NCBI RefSeq assembly: GCF_023242475.1
Contig: NZ_JALJFG010000034.1
Location: 1-64,000, forward strand
Length of the DNA stretch: 64,000 nt
Direction of reading: 5' to 3'
Source: Pseudomonas sp. MWU15-20650
GTDB lineage: Bacteria; Pseudomonadota; Gammaproteobacteria; Pseudomonadales; Pseudomonadaceae
The notes under the pieces were generated by a model that made no database searches, had not been told where the DNA came from, and was given only the letters and a program-made list of their open reading frames with translations. Of this stretch, positions 44,711-54,052 are shown in pieces. Each line of letters starts with the position of its first letter. The stretch's first letter is position 1. The position numbers and the translations under genes are program-made.

Positions 44711-45895
44711 TCAGGCCGCCGCAGGGCGCAGCGAATAGGTCTTCAGTTGGTGGGCGAAATCGCGCAGGGACTGAATGCCACTGGCCTCGGCCTCATGTAC
44801 CCATTCCTTGATCGCGGCGAGCATATCGTGGCCGTTGGAACTGGTCTTGAGCCAGATCTGCTGCAACGCCAGGCGCTTTTCATAGATCACGGTCAGCGCA
44901 TGGCTGTGTTCCAGCATGCTCTGGATACGCACGTGGTGGCGGTCATCCAGCAAGCTGGTTTCCCGCGACAGCAGGCGTTTGGCGCGATGGAACTGGTGGC
45001 GCACCGAATGATCGACCTTCTCCAGCTCCTGCTTGACCAGCGGGCCAATCACCAACTTGCGGTACTGGGCCATGATCTGGAAGCGGTTGTTGAGGATCGC
45101 CATGGCGGTGTCCATGTCCAGGTGGCCCTTGCCTTCGACGCGGTGGGCGATGGGGGCGACGCGCTGCACCTTGGCCAGGCGCAGGAAGCTGAACACTTTG
45201 ATCCAGGCCCAACCCAGGTCGAACTCCCACTTCTTCACCGACAGCTTGGCCGAGTTCGGGTAGGTATGGTGGTTGTTGTGCAGCTCTTCGCCGCCGACGA
45301 TGATGCCCCACGGCACCAGGTTGGTGGCGGCGTCACGGCATTCGAAGTTGCGATAGCCCACGGCATGGCCCAGGCCGTTGATCACACCGGCGGCCCAGAA
45401 CGGAATCCACATCATCTGGATCGCCCAGATGGTGATGCCGATGGTGCCGAACAGCAGCAGGTCGATCACGCCCATGATCGCCACGCCCAGCAGTGGATAA
45501 GGCGTGTAGAGCTTGCGTTCGATCCAGTCGTCCGGGCAGTTCTTGCCGTAGATGCGCAGGGTCTCGGGGTTTTCCGCCTCGGCGCGGTACAGCTCGGCGC
45601 CTTTGCGCAGAACGGTAGACAAGCCTTTGACCACCGGGCTGTGCGGGTCGTCGACGGTTTCGCATTTGGCGTGGTGCTTGCGGTGGATGGCGGTCCACTC
45701 ACGGGTGTTCTGTGCCGTGGTCAGCCACAGCCAGAAGCGGAAGAAGTGTTTCAGGCCGGCATTGAGCTCCAGGGAGCGATGGGCTGAATAACGGTGCAGA
45801 TAGACGGTGACCCCAACAATGGTCACGTGGGTCATCAACAGCGTGACTGCCACCAGTTGCCAGGCTGACAGGTCAAGAAAACCGTTGTACCACAT
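44711..45895 (-). CDS. desA: Delta-9 fatty acid desaturase, DesA-like
   Basis: A 394-residue di-iron membrane desaturase. The three histidine boxes are HRYSAH, HRKHHAKCE and HNNHH, with four membrane helices in two pairs. It introduces a cis-9 double bond into acyl chains. The start MWYNGF at 45895 is preferred to an upstream GTG. The location beside a GGDEF-EAL gene and oscA-sbp matches my recollection of P. aeruginosa DesA (PA0286), which acts on phospholipid acyl chains. A DesB-type acyl-CoA enzyme is less likely. Confidence 0.85.
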   Translation of the reverse strand: MWYNGFLDLSAWQLVAVTLLMTHVTIVGVTVYLHRYSAHRSLELNAGLKHFFRFWLWLTTAQNTREWTAIHRKHHAKCETVDDPHSPVVKGLSTVLRKGAELYRAEAENPETLRIYGKNCPDDWIERKLYTPYPLLGVAIMGVIDLLLFGTIGITIWAIQMMWIPFWAAGVINGLGHAVGYRNFECRDAATNLVPWGIIVGGEELHNNHHTYPNSAKLSVKKWEFDLGWAWIKVFSFLRLAKVQRVAPIAHRVEGKGHLDMDTAMAILNNRFQIMAQYRKLVIGPLVKQELEKVDHSVRHQFHRAKRLLSRETSLLDDRHHVRIQSMLEHSHALTVIYEKRLALQQIWLKTSSNGHDMLAAIKEWVHEAEASGIQSLRDFAHQLKTYSLRPAAA

Positions 45896-46061
45896 AGGCT
45901 GTATGGCCCTCAGATAAAGAAAAAAACAGCTCACGCATTATCACTAAGCCTACAGAGAAAACCAGCCGCCCTTTCAGATAGGAGTGACCGGATGTTTCTT
46001 ATTCTATAATCCGCAGCCTTTGTAGGGCGATTTTGTTTTTTTGGTAAGGATTACTGACCAT

Positions 46062-47975
46062 ATGCCGTATTCGTACCGAGGTGCCTTGCGTGTGGGGCTG
46101 GTATACCTGCTGGTTTCCGTTGTGTGGCTCCAGCTCAGTCATCTGCTATTGATCAACTTTCTCGATGAGCCGCAGGAATTAGTGCGCTGGTTGCAGATGC
46201 GCGGCTATGTGTGGGTGGCCCTCAGCGCACTGACCATCTACCTGCTATGCACCCGTTTTGCTCGTGCCCACCAGTTGCAGCAACCCTTGAAGGAAAACCG
46301 CGAACGCCTGCGCCAGGCGGCCGCCGTGTTCGACTGCACCCGTGAAGGGGTGTTGGTCACCGACACCCAGGGGCTGATCGTGCACGTCAACCGAGCGTTT
46401 ATCGAGATCACGGGCTACCGGCGCGAAGACGTCATGGGCAAGCGGCCAAGCCTGTTCAAATCCGGACGCCACTCGTCGAATTTTTACCAACAGATGTTCC
46501 AGACCCTCGAACAGTGCGGCGAATGGAGCGGCGAAATCTGGAACCGACGCAAAAGCGGCGAAATTTATCCACAGTGGCAAACCATCCGCGTCATTCATGA
46601 TGACCTGGGGCATGTCAGCCATTACGTCGCCGTGTTCTCCGATATCAGCGCAATCAAGGACTCGGAACACGAATTGGCGCACCTGGCTCATCACGACCCG
46701 CTGACTGACCTGCCCAACCGCCTGCTGTTCACCGACCGCGCCGAGCAGGCGCTGGCCTCGGCGCAAGTGCACAAGCGTGGCTGTGCCCTGCTGCTGATGG
46801 ACCTGGACCACTTCAAGATCATCAATGACAGCCTTGGCCATAACGTCGGCGATCAATTGCTCAAGTTAGTGGCCGAACGGCTCAGGGGCCTGTTCGGGCC
46901 TGGAGTGACCCTGGCACGTCTGGGTGGGGATGAGTTCGCCGTGCTGGCGGAAAGTTGTCCACAGGTGGTGCAGGCGGCCGCCTTGGCGCAACGCATGCTC
47001 AATGCCATGAAGGAACCGTTCATTTTTGACGGCAACCAGCTATTTATCAGCGCCAGTATTGGCATCAGCCTGTTTCCCAGCGACGCCCTGAGCGCTGAAC
47101 AATTACTGCGTAACGCTGACTCTGCGTTGTTCAAGGCCAAGAGCGCGGGCCGCGAAGGCTACGCCTTGTACACCGAAGAGTTGACCGCCCATGCGCAAAA
47201 TCGCGTGGAAATCGCCAGCGAGCTGCGTCGTGCCCTCGACCAGCACGAGCTGCGTGTCTATTACCAGCCTGTGCACGACCTGCATGACAGCCGCCTGGTT
47301 GGCGTCGAAGCCCTGGTGCGCTGGCAACATCCTGAACGTGGCTTGGTGCCGCCGGGTGAGTTCATCCCCATCGCTGAGCGGACCGGGCTGATTGCTGACA
47401 TCGACGCTTGGGTCATGGACCAGGCGTGCCGCCAGATGTGCCAATGGCTGGCTGACGGTGCGCCGCTGAGCTTTATTGCGGTCAATGTCTCCAGCCGCTT
47501 GTTCGCCCGGCGCGAGTTGTATGAGCAGGTGGCGCAGGTGCTGCACGCCACCGGCCTGGACCCGGCGTACCTTGAGTTGGAGGTCACCGAAAGCGCGGTG
47601 ATGGAAGACCCTGAAGTGGCCCTTGAGCAACTGCACCGCCTGCGCGAGTTGGGCTTGCGCCTGGCGATAGACGATTTCGGCACCGGCTATTCTTCTCTGT
47701 TGCGCCTCAAGCGCCTGCCGGTGCAGAAGCTCAAGATCGACCAAGGGTTTGTCGCCGGGTTGCCGTGGGACGAAGACGACGCCGCCATCGTGCGCGTGGT
47801 GATCGCCCTGGCGAAAAGCATGGGCATGCAGGTGCATGCCGAAGGGATCGAGCAGGTGGAGCAGGCGCGCTTCCTGCTGGACCAGGAATGTGACATGGGG
47901 CAGGGGTATTGGTTTGGACGGCCGATGCCGGCCGGCGATATCGACTGGACCCGAGCCCCCCCCATTCAAACTTGA
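46062..47975 (+). CDS. PAS-GGDEF-EAL c-di-GMP phosphodiesterase
   Basis: A 637-residue protein with two membrane helices (about residues 8-30 and 50-68), a PAS domain (85-205), a GGDEF domain (215-375; RLGGDEF intact, no RxxD inhibitory site) and an EAL domain (390-635). The EAL keeps VEALVRW, AIDDFGTGYSSL and the KLKIDQGF lysine, so phosphodiesterase activity is likely. By position it matches PA0285, reported as the phosphodiesterase PipA in P. aeruginosa. TAAGGA precedes the start. Confidence 0.88.
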   Translation: MPYSYRGALRVGLVYLLVSVVWLQLSHLLLINFLDEPQELVRWLQMRGYVWVALSALTIYLLCTRFARAHQLQQPLKENRERLRQAAAVFDCTREGVLVTDTQGLIVHVNRAFIEITGYRREDVMGKRPSLFKSGRHSSNFYQQMFQTLEQCGEWSGEIWNRRKSGEIYPQWQTIRVIHDDLGHVSHYVAVFSDISAIKDSEHELAHLAHHDPLTDLPNRLLFTDRAEQALASAQVHKRGCALLLMDLDHFKIINDSLGHNVGDQLLKLVAERLRGLFGPGVTLARLGGDEFAVLAESCPQVVQAAALAQRMLNAMKEPFIFDGNQLFISASIGISLFPSDALSAEQLLRNADSALFKAKSAGREGYALYTEELTAHAQNRVEIASELRRALDQHELRVYYQPVHDLHDSRLVGVEALVRWQHPERGLVPPGEFIPIAERTGLIADIDAWVMDQACRQMCQWLADGAPLSFIAVNVSSRLFARRELYEQVAQVLHATGLDPAYLELEVTESAVMEDPEVALEQLHRLRELGLRLAIDDFGTGYSSLLRLKRLPVQKLKIDQGFVAGLPWDEDDAAIVRVVIALAKSMGMQVHAEGIEQVEQARFLLDQECDMGQGYWFGRPMPAGDIDWTRAPPIQT

Positions 47976-47987
47976 AATGCATTCAAT

Positions 47988-48075
47988 TGTGGGAGGGGGC
48001 TTGCTCCCGATAGCGGTGTATCAGGTTAGAAACCTTGGCTGACCCACCGCCATCGGGAGCAAGCCCCCTCCCACA
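47988..48075. repeat. REPIN
   Basis: Inverted arms TGTGGGAGGGGGCTTGCTCCCGAT and its reverse complement enclose a 40-base spacer. It lies between the EAL gene and the oscA control region. Confidence 0.9.
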
Positions 48076-48150
48076 TGATTTCAGTGTCTGTATGCAAATT
48101 CCGCTCGCAACTCCATGGCCCGTCAGAAAATTCTTTCTGGTTATATAAAC

Positions 48151-48175
48151 ATTCTTAAATAGTATTTTTAAGAAT
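48151..48175. promoter_or_regulatory. AT-rich palindrome in the oscA-sbp control region
   Basis: ATTCTTAAA (48151-48159) and TTTAAGAAT (48167-48175) form a perfect inverted repeat in an AT-rich stretch 80-105 bases before oscA. TACTAT at 48189-48194 could be a -10 box. CysB-type LysR regulators activate sulfate-starvation genes from AT-rich sites like this; the assignment is inferred. Confidence 0.5.
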
Positions 48176-48255
48176 ATCCGCGCTTATCTACTATCGCCCT
48201 CACGCCGCAAGCAGTGCCGCCACTGCGAGGCACTATTCATTTCAGGAGCGAGACC

Positions 48256-48438
48256 ATGAGCGCATCTCTACGTAGCGTCGACGGCCAGGACGAAGCAGCC
48301 ATTTTGCGTGAGATCCAGAGCGCCTTGCGCGATCTGCGGTTTGGCGCGGTGGAAATCACGGTGCACAACGCCCAAGTGGTACAGATCGAACGCAAGGAAA
48401 AATTCCGTTTGCAGAACCCGGGTAACAAACCGAATTAA
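48256..48438 (+). CDS. oscA: OscA, small sulfur-starvation protein (YezD/DUF2292)
   Basis: A 60-residue protein of the YezD family (AILREIQSALRDLRFGAVEITVHNAQVVQIERKEK). In Pseudomonas this gene, oscA, lies just upstream of sbp and has been linked to growth on organosulfur compounds and to chromate tolerance through sulfur supply. CAGGAG precedes ATG 48256. The molecular role is unknown. Confidence 0.85.
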   Translation: MSASLRSVDGQDEAAILREIQSALRDLRFGAVEITVHNAQVVQIERKEKFRLQNPGNKPN

Positions 48439-48501
48439 GCAGTCACGGCGATTCGCCCCTTATAAGAAAAAGCCCACACCCCAGCATTTCAGGAGCCTTC
48501 T

Positions 48502-49512
48502 ATGTCGTCGATTCGCCGTTACGCCCTGGCCGCACTGGCCAGTGCCGTGTTTGCCGGTTCCGCCGTTGCCAAGGACTACGAGTTGCTCAACGTCTCGTAC
48601 GATCCGACCCGTGAGCTGTACCAGGACTACAACGCTGAGTTCACCCACTTCTGGAAGCAGTCCCACCCAGGCGACAACGTCAAGATCCAGCAGTCCCATG
48701 GTGGCTCGGGCAAGCAGGGCCGGGCGGTGATCGACGGCCTGCGCGCCGACGTGGTGACCCTGGCCCTGGCCGGTGACATCGACGAAATCGCCAAGCTGGG
48801 CAAGACCCTTCCGGAAAACTGGCAAACCCGCCTGCCGGATGCCAGCACGCCCTACACCTCGACCATCGTGTTCCTGGTGCGCAAGGGCAACCCCAAGGGC
48901 ATCAAGGACTGGGGCGACCTGATCAAGAAAGACGTGTCGGTGATCACCCCCAACCCGAAAACGTCCGGCGGTGCACGCTGGAACTTCCTTGCCGCCTGGG
49001 CCTACGGCCTGAAAACCGGTGGCAGCGAAGCTAAGGCCCAGGAATACGTCAAGGAACTGTTCAAGCATGTGCCGATCCTCGATACCGGTGCACGCGGTTC
49101 CACGATTACCTTCGTCAACAACGGTCAGGGCGATGTGTTGCTGGCCTGGGAGAACGAAGCGTTTCTGGCGTTGAAAGAAGACGGCGGCGCCGACAAGTTC
49201 GACATTGTCGTGCCTTCGCTGTCGATCCTTGCCGAACCGCCGGTGGCCGTGGTCGACAAGAACGCTGAGAAAAAGGGCAATACCGAGATCGCCACTGAAT
49301 ACCTCAAGCACCTGTACAGCCCGGCTGGCCAGGAGATTGCGGCGAAGAACTTCTACCGCCCACGCGATGAGAAAATCGCCGCCAAATACGCCCAACAGTT
49401 CCCTAAACTGGACCTGGTGACGATCGACAAAGATTTCGGCGGCTGGAAAACGGCCCAACCGAAATTCTTTAACGACGGTGGCGTGTTCGACCAGATTTAC
49501 ACGGCCCAGTAA
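48502..49512 (+). CDS. sbp: Sbp, periplasmic sulfate-binding protein
   Basis: A 336-residue type 2 periplasmic binding protein. The signal peptide is cleaved near SAVAKD. Family phrases are SYDPTRELYQDYN, SHGGSGKQGRAV and NPKTSGGARWNFLAAW. It delivers sulfate (and probably thiosulfate) to CysTWA. AGGAG stands upstream. A terminator-like attenuator separates it from cysT. Confidence 0.95.
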   Translation: MSSIRRYALAALASAVFAGSAVAKDYELLNVSYDPTRELYQDYNAEFTHFWKQSHPGDNVKIQQSHGGSGKQGRAVIDGLRADVVTLALAGDIDEIAKLGKTLPENWQTRLPDASTPYTSTIVFLVRKGNPKGIKDWGDLIKKDVSVITPNPKTSGGARWNFLAAWAYGLKTGGSEAKAQEYVKELFKHVPILDTGARGSTITFVNNGQGDVLLAWENEAFLALKEDGGADKFDIVVPSLSILAEPPVAVVDKNAEKKGNTEIATEYLKHLYSPAGQEIAAKNFYRPRDEKIAAKYAQQFPKLDLVTIDKDFGGWKTAQPKFFNDGGVFDQIYTAQ

Positions 49513-49520
49513 GCCGAACT

Positions 49521-49571
49521 CCCTGTAGGCGCCTGCTTTTCCAGGCCCGGCTAGCTTCTACAGGGTTTTTT
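49521..49571 (+). terminator. Attenuator-like terminator between sbp and cysT
   Basis: CCCTGTAG (49521-49528) pairs perfectly with CTACAGGG (49558-49565), with an inner CCTG/CAGG hairpin, and six T residues follow at once. This is a canonical intrinsic terminator inside the operon. Confidence 0.8.
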
Positions 49572-49592
49572 ACCCGTTAACCAAGGACTCTT

Positions 49593-50411
49593 ATGTCGCG
49601 TCGTATCTCCCCCGTCATACCCGGCTTCGGGCTGACGCTGGGCTACACCGTGGTGTACCTCAGCCTGATCGTACTCATCCCGCTGGCGGCGATGTTTGTA
49701 CACGCCGCTCAACTCACCTGGGATCAGTTCTGGAACATCATCAGCGCACCGCGCGTGCTGGCGGCGTTGAAACTGAGCTTCAGCACGGCGCTGTACGCCG
49801 CGTTGATCAATGGCGTGATCGGCACACTGCTGGCCTGGGTGCTGGTGCGCTATACCTTCCCGGGCCGCAAGATCATCGACGCGATGATCGACCTGCCGTT
49901 TGCCCTGCCCACCGCGGTGGCCGGTATCGCGCTGACTGCGTTGTATACGCCGACCGGCCTGGTCGGCCAGTTTGCCGCCGACCTGGGCTTCAAGATCGCC
50001 TACACCCCCTTGGGTATCACCCTGGCCCTGACCTTCGTCACGCTGCCTTTCGTGGTGCGCACGGTGCAGCCGGTACTGGCTGATATCCCCCGGGAAATCG
50101 AAGAAGCCGCCGCTTGTCTCGGCGCCAAGCCACTGCAAGTGTTCCGCTACATCCTCGTGCCGGCATTGCTGCCCGCCTGGCTGACCGGCTTCGCGCTGGC
50201 CTTTGCCCGTGGCGTGGGTGAGTACGGTTCAGTGATTTTCATTGCCGGCAACATGCCGATGAAAACCGAGATCTTGCCGCTGCTGATCATGGTCAAGCTC
50301 GACCAGTACGACTACCACGGGGCGACGTCCATTGGCGTGCTGATGCTGGTGGTTTCCTTTGTCCTGCTGCTGCTGATCAACTTGTTGCAGCGGCGCATCG
50401 AACACCCATAA
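49593..50411 (+). CDS. cysT: CysT, sulfate ABC transporter permease
   Basis: A 272-residue permease with six helices. The EAA loop is EIEEAAACLGAKPLQVFRYI, the contact for CysA. It pairs with CysW to form the sulfate channel. The order sbp-cysT-cysW-cysA is standard; cysW starts 13 bases after its stop. Confidence 0.94.
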   Translation: MSRRISPVIPGFGLTLGYTVVYLSLIVLIPLAAMFVHAAQLTWDQFWNIISAPRVLAALKLSFSTALYAALINGVIGTLLAWVLVRYTFPGRKIIDAMIDLPFALPTAVAGIALTALYTPTGLVGQFAADLGFKIAYTPLGITLALTFVTLPFVVRTVQPVLADIPREIEEAAACLGAKPLQVFRYILVPALLPAWLTGFALAFARGVGEYGSVIFIAGNMPMKTEILPLLIMVKLDQYDYHGATSIGVLMLVVSFVLLLLINLLQRRIEHP

Positions 50412-50424
50412 GGAGGCGCGGAAC

Positions 50425-51297
50425 ATGTCCCAATCGTCTATTTCCGCTGCGTCCTCGGCCAACGCTGCCCGTCGTGGCAGCGCGGTGTCGCGACGTATCC
50501 TGATCAGCCTTGGCTGGCTGGTGTTCTTCCTGTTTCTGCTGCTGCCGCTGTTTATCGTGGTGTCCCAGGGCCTGAAGAATGGCCTGGGCGCGTTCTTCAC
50601 CGCGATCCTCGAGCCGGATGCGCTGTCGGCACTCAAACTCACGGTGATCGCCGTGGTGATTTCGGTGCCGCTCAACGTGGTGTTCGGGGTCAGCGCTGCC
50701 TGGTGCGTGAGCAAGTACTCGTTCCGTGGCAAGAGCATCCTGGTCACGCTGATCGACCTGCCGTTCTCGGTTTCGCCGGTCATCGCTGGTCTGGTCTACG
50801 TGCTGATGTTTGGTGCTCAGGGTTTCTTTGGGCCCTGGTTGCAGGCGCATGACATCCAGATCGTATTCGCCTTGCCCGGCATCGTCCTGGCAACCATCTT
50901 CGTCACCGTGCCATTCGTGGCCCGTGAACTGATCCCGCTGATGCAAGAGCAGGGCACCCAGGAAGAAGAGGCTGCGCGCCTGCTCGGCGCCAATGGCTGG
51001 CAGATGTTCTGGCACGTCACCGTGCCGAATATCAAATGGGGCCTGATCTACGGCGTGGTGCTGTGTACCGCGCGGGCCATGGGTGAGTTCGGCGCCGTGT
51101 CGGTGGTCTCCGGCCATATTCGCGGCGTGACCAACACCCTGCCGCTGCACGTGGAGATCCTCTACAACGAATACAACCACGTTGCCGCGTTTGCGGTGGC
51201 CAGCCTGTTGCTGATCCTGGCGCTCTTCATCCTGCTGCTCAAGCAGTGGAGCGAGAACCGAATCAACCGCCTGCGCAAAAGCGCCGGTGAGGAATAA
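50425..51297 (+). CDS. cysW: CysW, sulfate ABC transporter permease
   Basis: A 290-residue permease with six helices and an EAA loop (QEEEAARLLGANGWQMFWHV). It forms the heterodimeric channel with CysT. GGAGG precedes the ATG. cysA begins three bases after its stop. Confidence 0.94.
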   Translation: MSQSSISAASSANAARRGSAVSRRILISLGWLVFFLFLLLPLFIVVSQGLKNGLGAFFTAILEPDALSALKLTVIAVVISVPLNVVFGVSAAWCVSKYSFRGKSILVTLIDLPFSVSPVIAGLVYVLMFGAQGFFGPWLQAHDIQIVFALPGIVLATIFVTVPFVARELIPLMQEQGTQEEEAARLLGANGWQMFWHVTVPNIKWGLIYGVVLCTARAMGEFGAVSVVSGHIRGVTNTLPLHVEILYNEYNHVAAFAVASLLLILALFILLLKQWSENRINRLRKSAGEE

Positions 51298-51300
51298 GTC

Positions 51301-52281
51301 ATGTCGATCGAAGTCCGTAATGTCAGCAAGAACTTCAACGCCTTCAAGGCCCTGGACAGCATCAACCTGGATATCCAGAGTGGCGAGCTGGTGGCGTTGC
51401 TGGGCCCGTCCGGCTGTGGCAAGACCACTTTGCTGCGTATCATCGCCGGCCTCGAAACCCCGGATGCCGGCAGCATCGTGTTCCACGGGGAAGACGTTTC
51501 CGGCCACGATGTGCGTGATCGCAACGTCGGCTTTGTGTTCCAGCACTACGCGCTGTTCCGCCACATGACCGTGTTCGACAACGTCGCCTTCGGCCTGCGC
51601 ATGAAGCCGAAAAACCAGCGCCCGAGTGAAAGCCAGATTGCGGTGAAGGTCCATGAGCTGTTGAACATGGTGCAGCTCGATTGGCTGTCTGACCGCTACC
51701 CGGAACAGCTTTCCGGTGGCCAGCGCCAGCGTATCGCCCTGGCTCGCGCCCTGGCGGTGGAACCGAAGGTACTGCTGCTCGACGAACCGTTCGGCGCCCT
51801 GGACGCCAAGGTGCGTAAAGAACTGCGCCGCTGGCTGGCGCGCCTGCACGAAGACATCAACCTGACCTCGGTGTTCGTGACCCACGACCAGGAAGAGGCC
51901 ATGGAAGTCGCCGACCGAATCGTAGTGATGAACAAAGGTGTGATCGAGCAGATCGGCTCACCGGGTGAAGTCTATGAAAACCCGGCCAGCGATTTCGTCT
52001 ACCACTTCCTCGGTGACTCCAACCGCTTGCACCTGGGCGAGGACAAGCATGTGTTGTTCCGTCCCCATGAAGTGTCGCTGTCGCGCCATGAACTGGAAGA
52101 CCACCATGCGGCGCAAGTACGTGATATCCGCCCGCTGGGCGCTACCACACGCGTGACCCTGAAGGTCGAAGGCCAGAGCGAGCTGATCGAGGCCGAAGTG
52201 GTGAAAGACCACGACAGCCTGACCGGCCTGGCGCGAGGTGAAACGTTGTTCTTCAAACCCAAGGTCTGGCAAAAAGCCTAA
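51301..52281 (+). CDS. cysA: CysA, sulfate/thiosulfate ABC transporter ATPase
   Basis: A 326-residue ATPase. Walker A is GPSGCGKTT, the signature is LSGGQRQR, Walker B is VLLLDEPFGALD and the switch histidine is in VTHDQEEA. The C-terminal 90 residues form a TOBE-like regulatory domain. It powers the CysTW channel. The last gene of the oscA-sbp-cysTWA block. Confidence 0.95.
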   Translation: MSIEVRNVSKNFNAFKALDSINLDIQSGELVALLGPSGCGKTTLLRIIAGLETPDAGSIVFHGEDVSGHDVRDRNVGFVFQHYALFRHMTVFDNVAFGLRMKPKNQRPSESQIAVKVHELLNMVQLDWLSDRYPEQLSGGQRQRIALARALAVEPKVLLLDEPFGALDAKVRKELRRWLARLHEDINLTSVFVTHDQEEAMEVADRIVVMNKGVIEQIGSPGEVYENPASDFVYHFLGDSNRLHLGEDKHVLFRPHEVSLSRHELEDHHAAQVRDIRPLGATTRVTLKVEGQSELIEAEVVKDHDSLTGLARGETLFFKPKVWQKA

Positions 52282-52304
52282 GCCCAAAATCAGCGCAAAA
52301 CCCT

Positions 52305-52333
52305 TGTGGGAAGGGGGCAAGCCCCCTCCCACA
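52305..52333. repeat. Single REP between convergent genes
   Basis: TGTGGGAAGGGGGC and GCCCCCTCCCACA form a near-perfect palindrome between cysA and the convergent DUF962 gene. It is well placed to be a shared transcription end. Confidence 0.75.
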
Positions 52334-52334
52334 T

Positions 52335-52862
52335 TCAGACTTCTCTGGGTTTCAGATCGCGGCGCACCACCGGCCCCGACCGTTCTTCGATCTGCTGCTT
52401 CAGGTCGTGCCGCAACCCGAGCAAAAACGCCAACTCCGCCACCACAAACAGCGGCCCCACGATCAGCCCCGACACATCATCCACAAATGCAGGCTTGCGG
52501 CCCTCGTAGTAGTGGCCGACAAACTGAATCACCCAGCCCACCACAAACAGGCCGATACCGCTGCTGAGCCACACCATGGTGCTCTGCGCCGCCAGTACAT
52601 GCCCGGCCCACACCGACAACCCCATCAGCACCGTCATCAGCCCACCCAGCGCCCGTTCCAGGCGCAGGTAGAACCACGCCGAAAACAGCGCAACCACCAC
52701 CGCTGGCGAGAGCCAGAGCCCGCTGACCGTCCATTCGGGGCGTGACAGCAGCACGGCCACGGCGACCACAATCAGCGGGATACCGATAAAGTGGCTGGCG
52801 ATATTGCGCGGGTCGCGATGGTACGCGGCGTATTGACTGAGGTGGTCGACGAGGCTTTTCAT
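52335..52862 (-). CDS. DUF962 / Mpo1-like membrane protein
   Basis: A 175-residue protein with four or five helices. The N-terminal YAAYHRDPRNIASHFIGIP, with histidines spaced as in yeast Mpo1 (YGL010W), and the QFVGHYYEGRKPA motif identify the DUF962/Mpo1-like family. Yeast Mpo1 is an iron-dependent dioxygenase acting on 2-hydroxy fatty acids; bacterial function is untested. A very strong AGGAGGAAC ribosome site sets the start at 52862. Confidence 0.85.
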   Translation of the reverse strand: MKSLVDHLSQYAAYHRDPRNIASHFIGIPLIVVAVAVLLSRPEWTVSGLWLSPAVVVALFSAWFYLRLERALGGLMTVLMGLSVWAGHVLAAQSTMVWLSSGIGLFVVGWVIQFVGHYYEGRKPAFVDDVSGLIVGPLFVVAELAFLLGLRHDLKQQIEERSGPVVRRDLKPREV

Positions 52863-52945
52863 TGTTGTTCCTCCTGTAGGATGTTTGATCATGCCCCGTC
52901 AGCCAGTGCCTGACTGTCAGCTGGGCGACAATCTTCGGAGTTCTC

Positions 52946-53632
52946 ATGGATGCAGAGAAATGGCGCCCGCAACTGGCCACCGGTCACTGGTTCAGCCACC
53001 TGCCCGGCCCTTTTCAGCATAGCCTGCTGGCCCACGCCAAGCTGCGACAGCTGACGGCGGGGCAATACCTGTTCAAGCGTGGTGACCCGCCCTGTGGCTT
53101 GTATGCGGTGCTGGAAGGCAGCCTGCGCATCAGTGCGGTGAGTGAACAGGGCAAGGAAGCGGTGCTGAGCCTGGTGGAGTTACCCCACTGGTTCGGTGAA
53201 ATCTGCCTGTTCGACGGCCTGCCACGCACCCACGATGCCTGTGCCGTCGGGCCCTGCACGCTGTTGCAGGTGCCGCAAAAGGCGCTGTTGAACATCCTCG
53301 ATACCACCCCGCAGTATTGGCGCGACTTGGCGCTGCTGATGAGCCATAAGCTGCGCCTGAGTTTTATCAACCTGGAACAACTGAGCCTGATGCCCGCTTC
53401 AATACGTGTGGCTCATCGGTTACTGATGATCGCCGAGGGCTATGGCGATATCGAGCACGTGCGCCGGGTGCTGCAACTGCCTCAGGAAGACCTGGCGGCG
53501 ATGTTGAGCCTGTCGCGCCAGACCACCAACGCCTTGCTCAAGGACCTGCAAGCCCAAGGCATTGTGCGCCTGGGCTACGGCGAGATCGAAATCCTCGATG
53601 CCCAGCGCTTGCGTGAGGCGGCGCACACCTGA
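52946..53632 (+). CDS. Crp/Fnr-family cyclic-nucleotide-binding-type regulator
   Basis: A 228-residue regulator. Residues 30-145 form the cNMP-type barrel (QYLFKRGDPPCGLYAVLEG; PHWFGEICLFDGLPRTHDA). Residues 155-225 hold the helix-turn-helix (QEDLAAMLSLSRQTTNALLK). No Fnr-type cysteine cluster is seen. It is divergent from the DUF962 gene and lies 38 bases before a receiver gene. It is not closely similar to the reb-locus Crp protein. Confidence 0.83.
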   Translation: MDAEKWRPQLATGHWFSHLPGPFQHSLLAHAKLRQLTAGQYLFKRGDPPCGLYAVLEGSLRISAVSEQGKEAVLSLVELPHWFGEICLFDGLPRTHDACAVGPCTLLQVPQKALLNILDTTPQYWRDLALLMSHKLRLSFINLEQLSLMPASIRVAHRLLMIAEGYGDIEHVRRVLQLPQEDLAAMLSLSRQTTNALLKDLQAQGIVRLGYGEIEILDAQRLREAAHT

Positions 53633-53670
53633 GGGTGTTAGCCTGCAAGCCTGTTTAATCGAGGTGTGTT

Positions 53671-54036
53671 ATGCGCGTGCTGTTAGTGGAACATGAATCC
53701 GAAGAAGCACAGCGGATGGCCCAGGGCCTGAACGAGGCGGGCTACAGCGTGGAAGTCGCAGCCAACGGCATGGCGGCGTTGCGCTGGGTTGAAAGTGCAG
53801 AGTACGACCTGGTGATCCTGGACGTGATGCTGCCGGGCCTGAATGCCTGGAAGTTGCAGCAGGCGATTCGGCAGAAGGGCCAGACGCCGGTGTTGTTTCT
53901 GACCACGCCGGGCGGGATTGAAGATCGGCTGCGTGGGTTGGAATTGCATGAGGACGATTACTTGCTCAAGCCGTTCGACGCCAAGGCGTTGGTGGCGCGG
54001 GTGCGGAAGGTTTTGCGCCGGGATCGCGGGCTGTAG
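53671..54036 (+). CDS. Stand-alone response-regulator receiver, possibly truncated
   Basis: A 121-residue receiver domain of the OmpR type. The phospho-acceptor is Asp51 (LVILDVMLPG), Thr78 and Lys100 (LLKPFD) are in place, but the acidic pair reads Glu7-His8. The chain stops at VRKVLRRDRGL, exactly where an OmpR-family linker to the DNA-binding domain would begin. A REPIN starts 17 bases after the stop. Either it is a CheY-like single-domain protein or the DNA-binding domain was lost. Confidence 0.78.
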   Translation: MRVLLVEHESEEAQRMAQGLNEAGYSVEVAANGMAALRWVESAEYDLVILDVMLPGLNAWKLQQAIRQKGQTPVLFLTTPGGIEDRLRGLELHEDDYLLKPFDAKALVARVRKVLRRDRGL

Positions 54037-54052
54037 TGCCTCGGATATCGCT

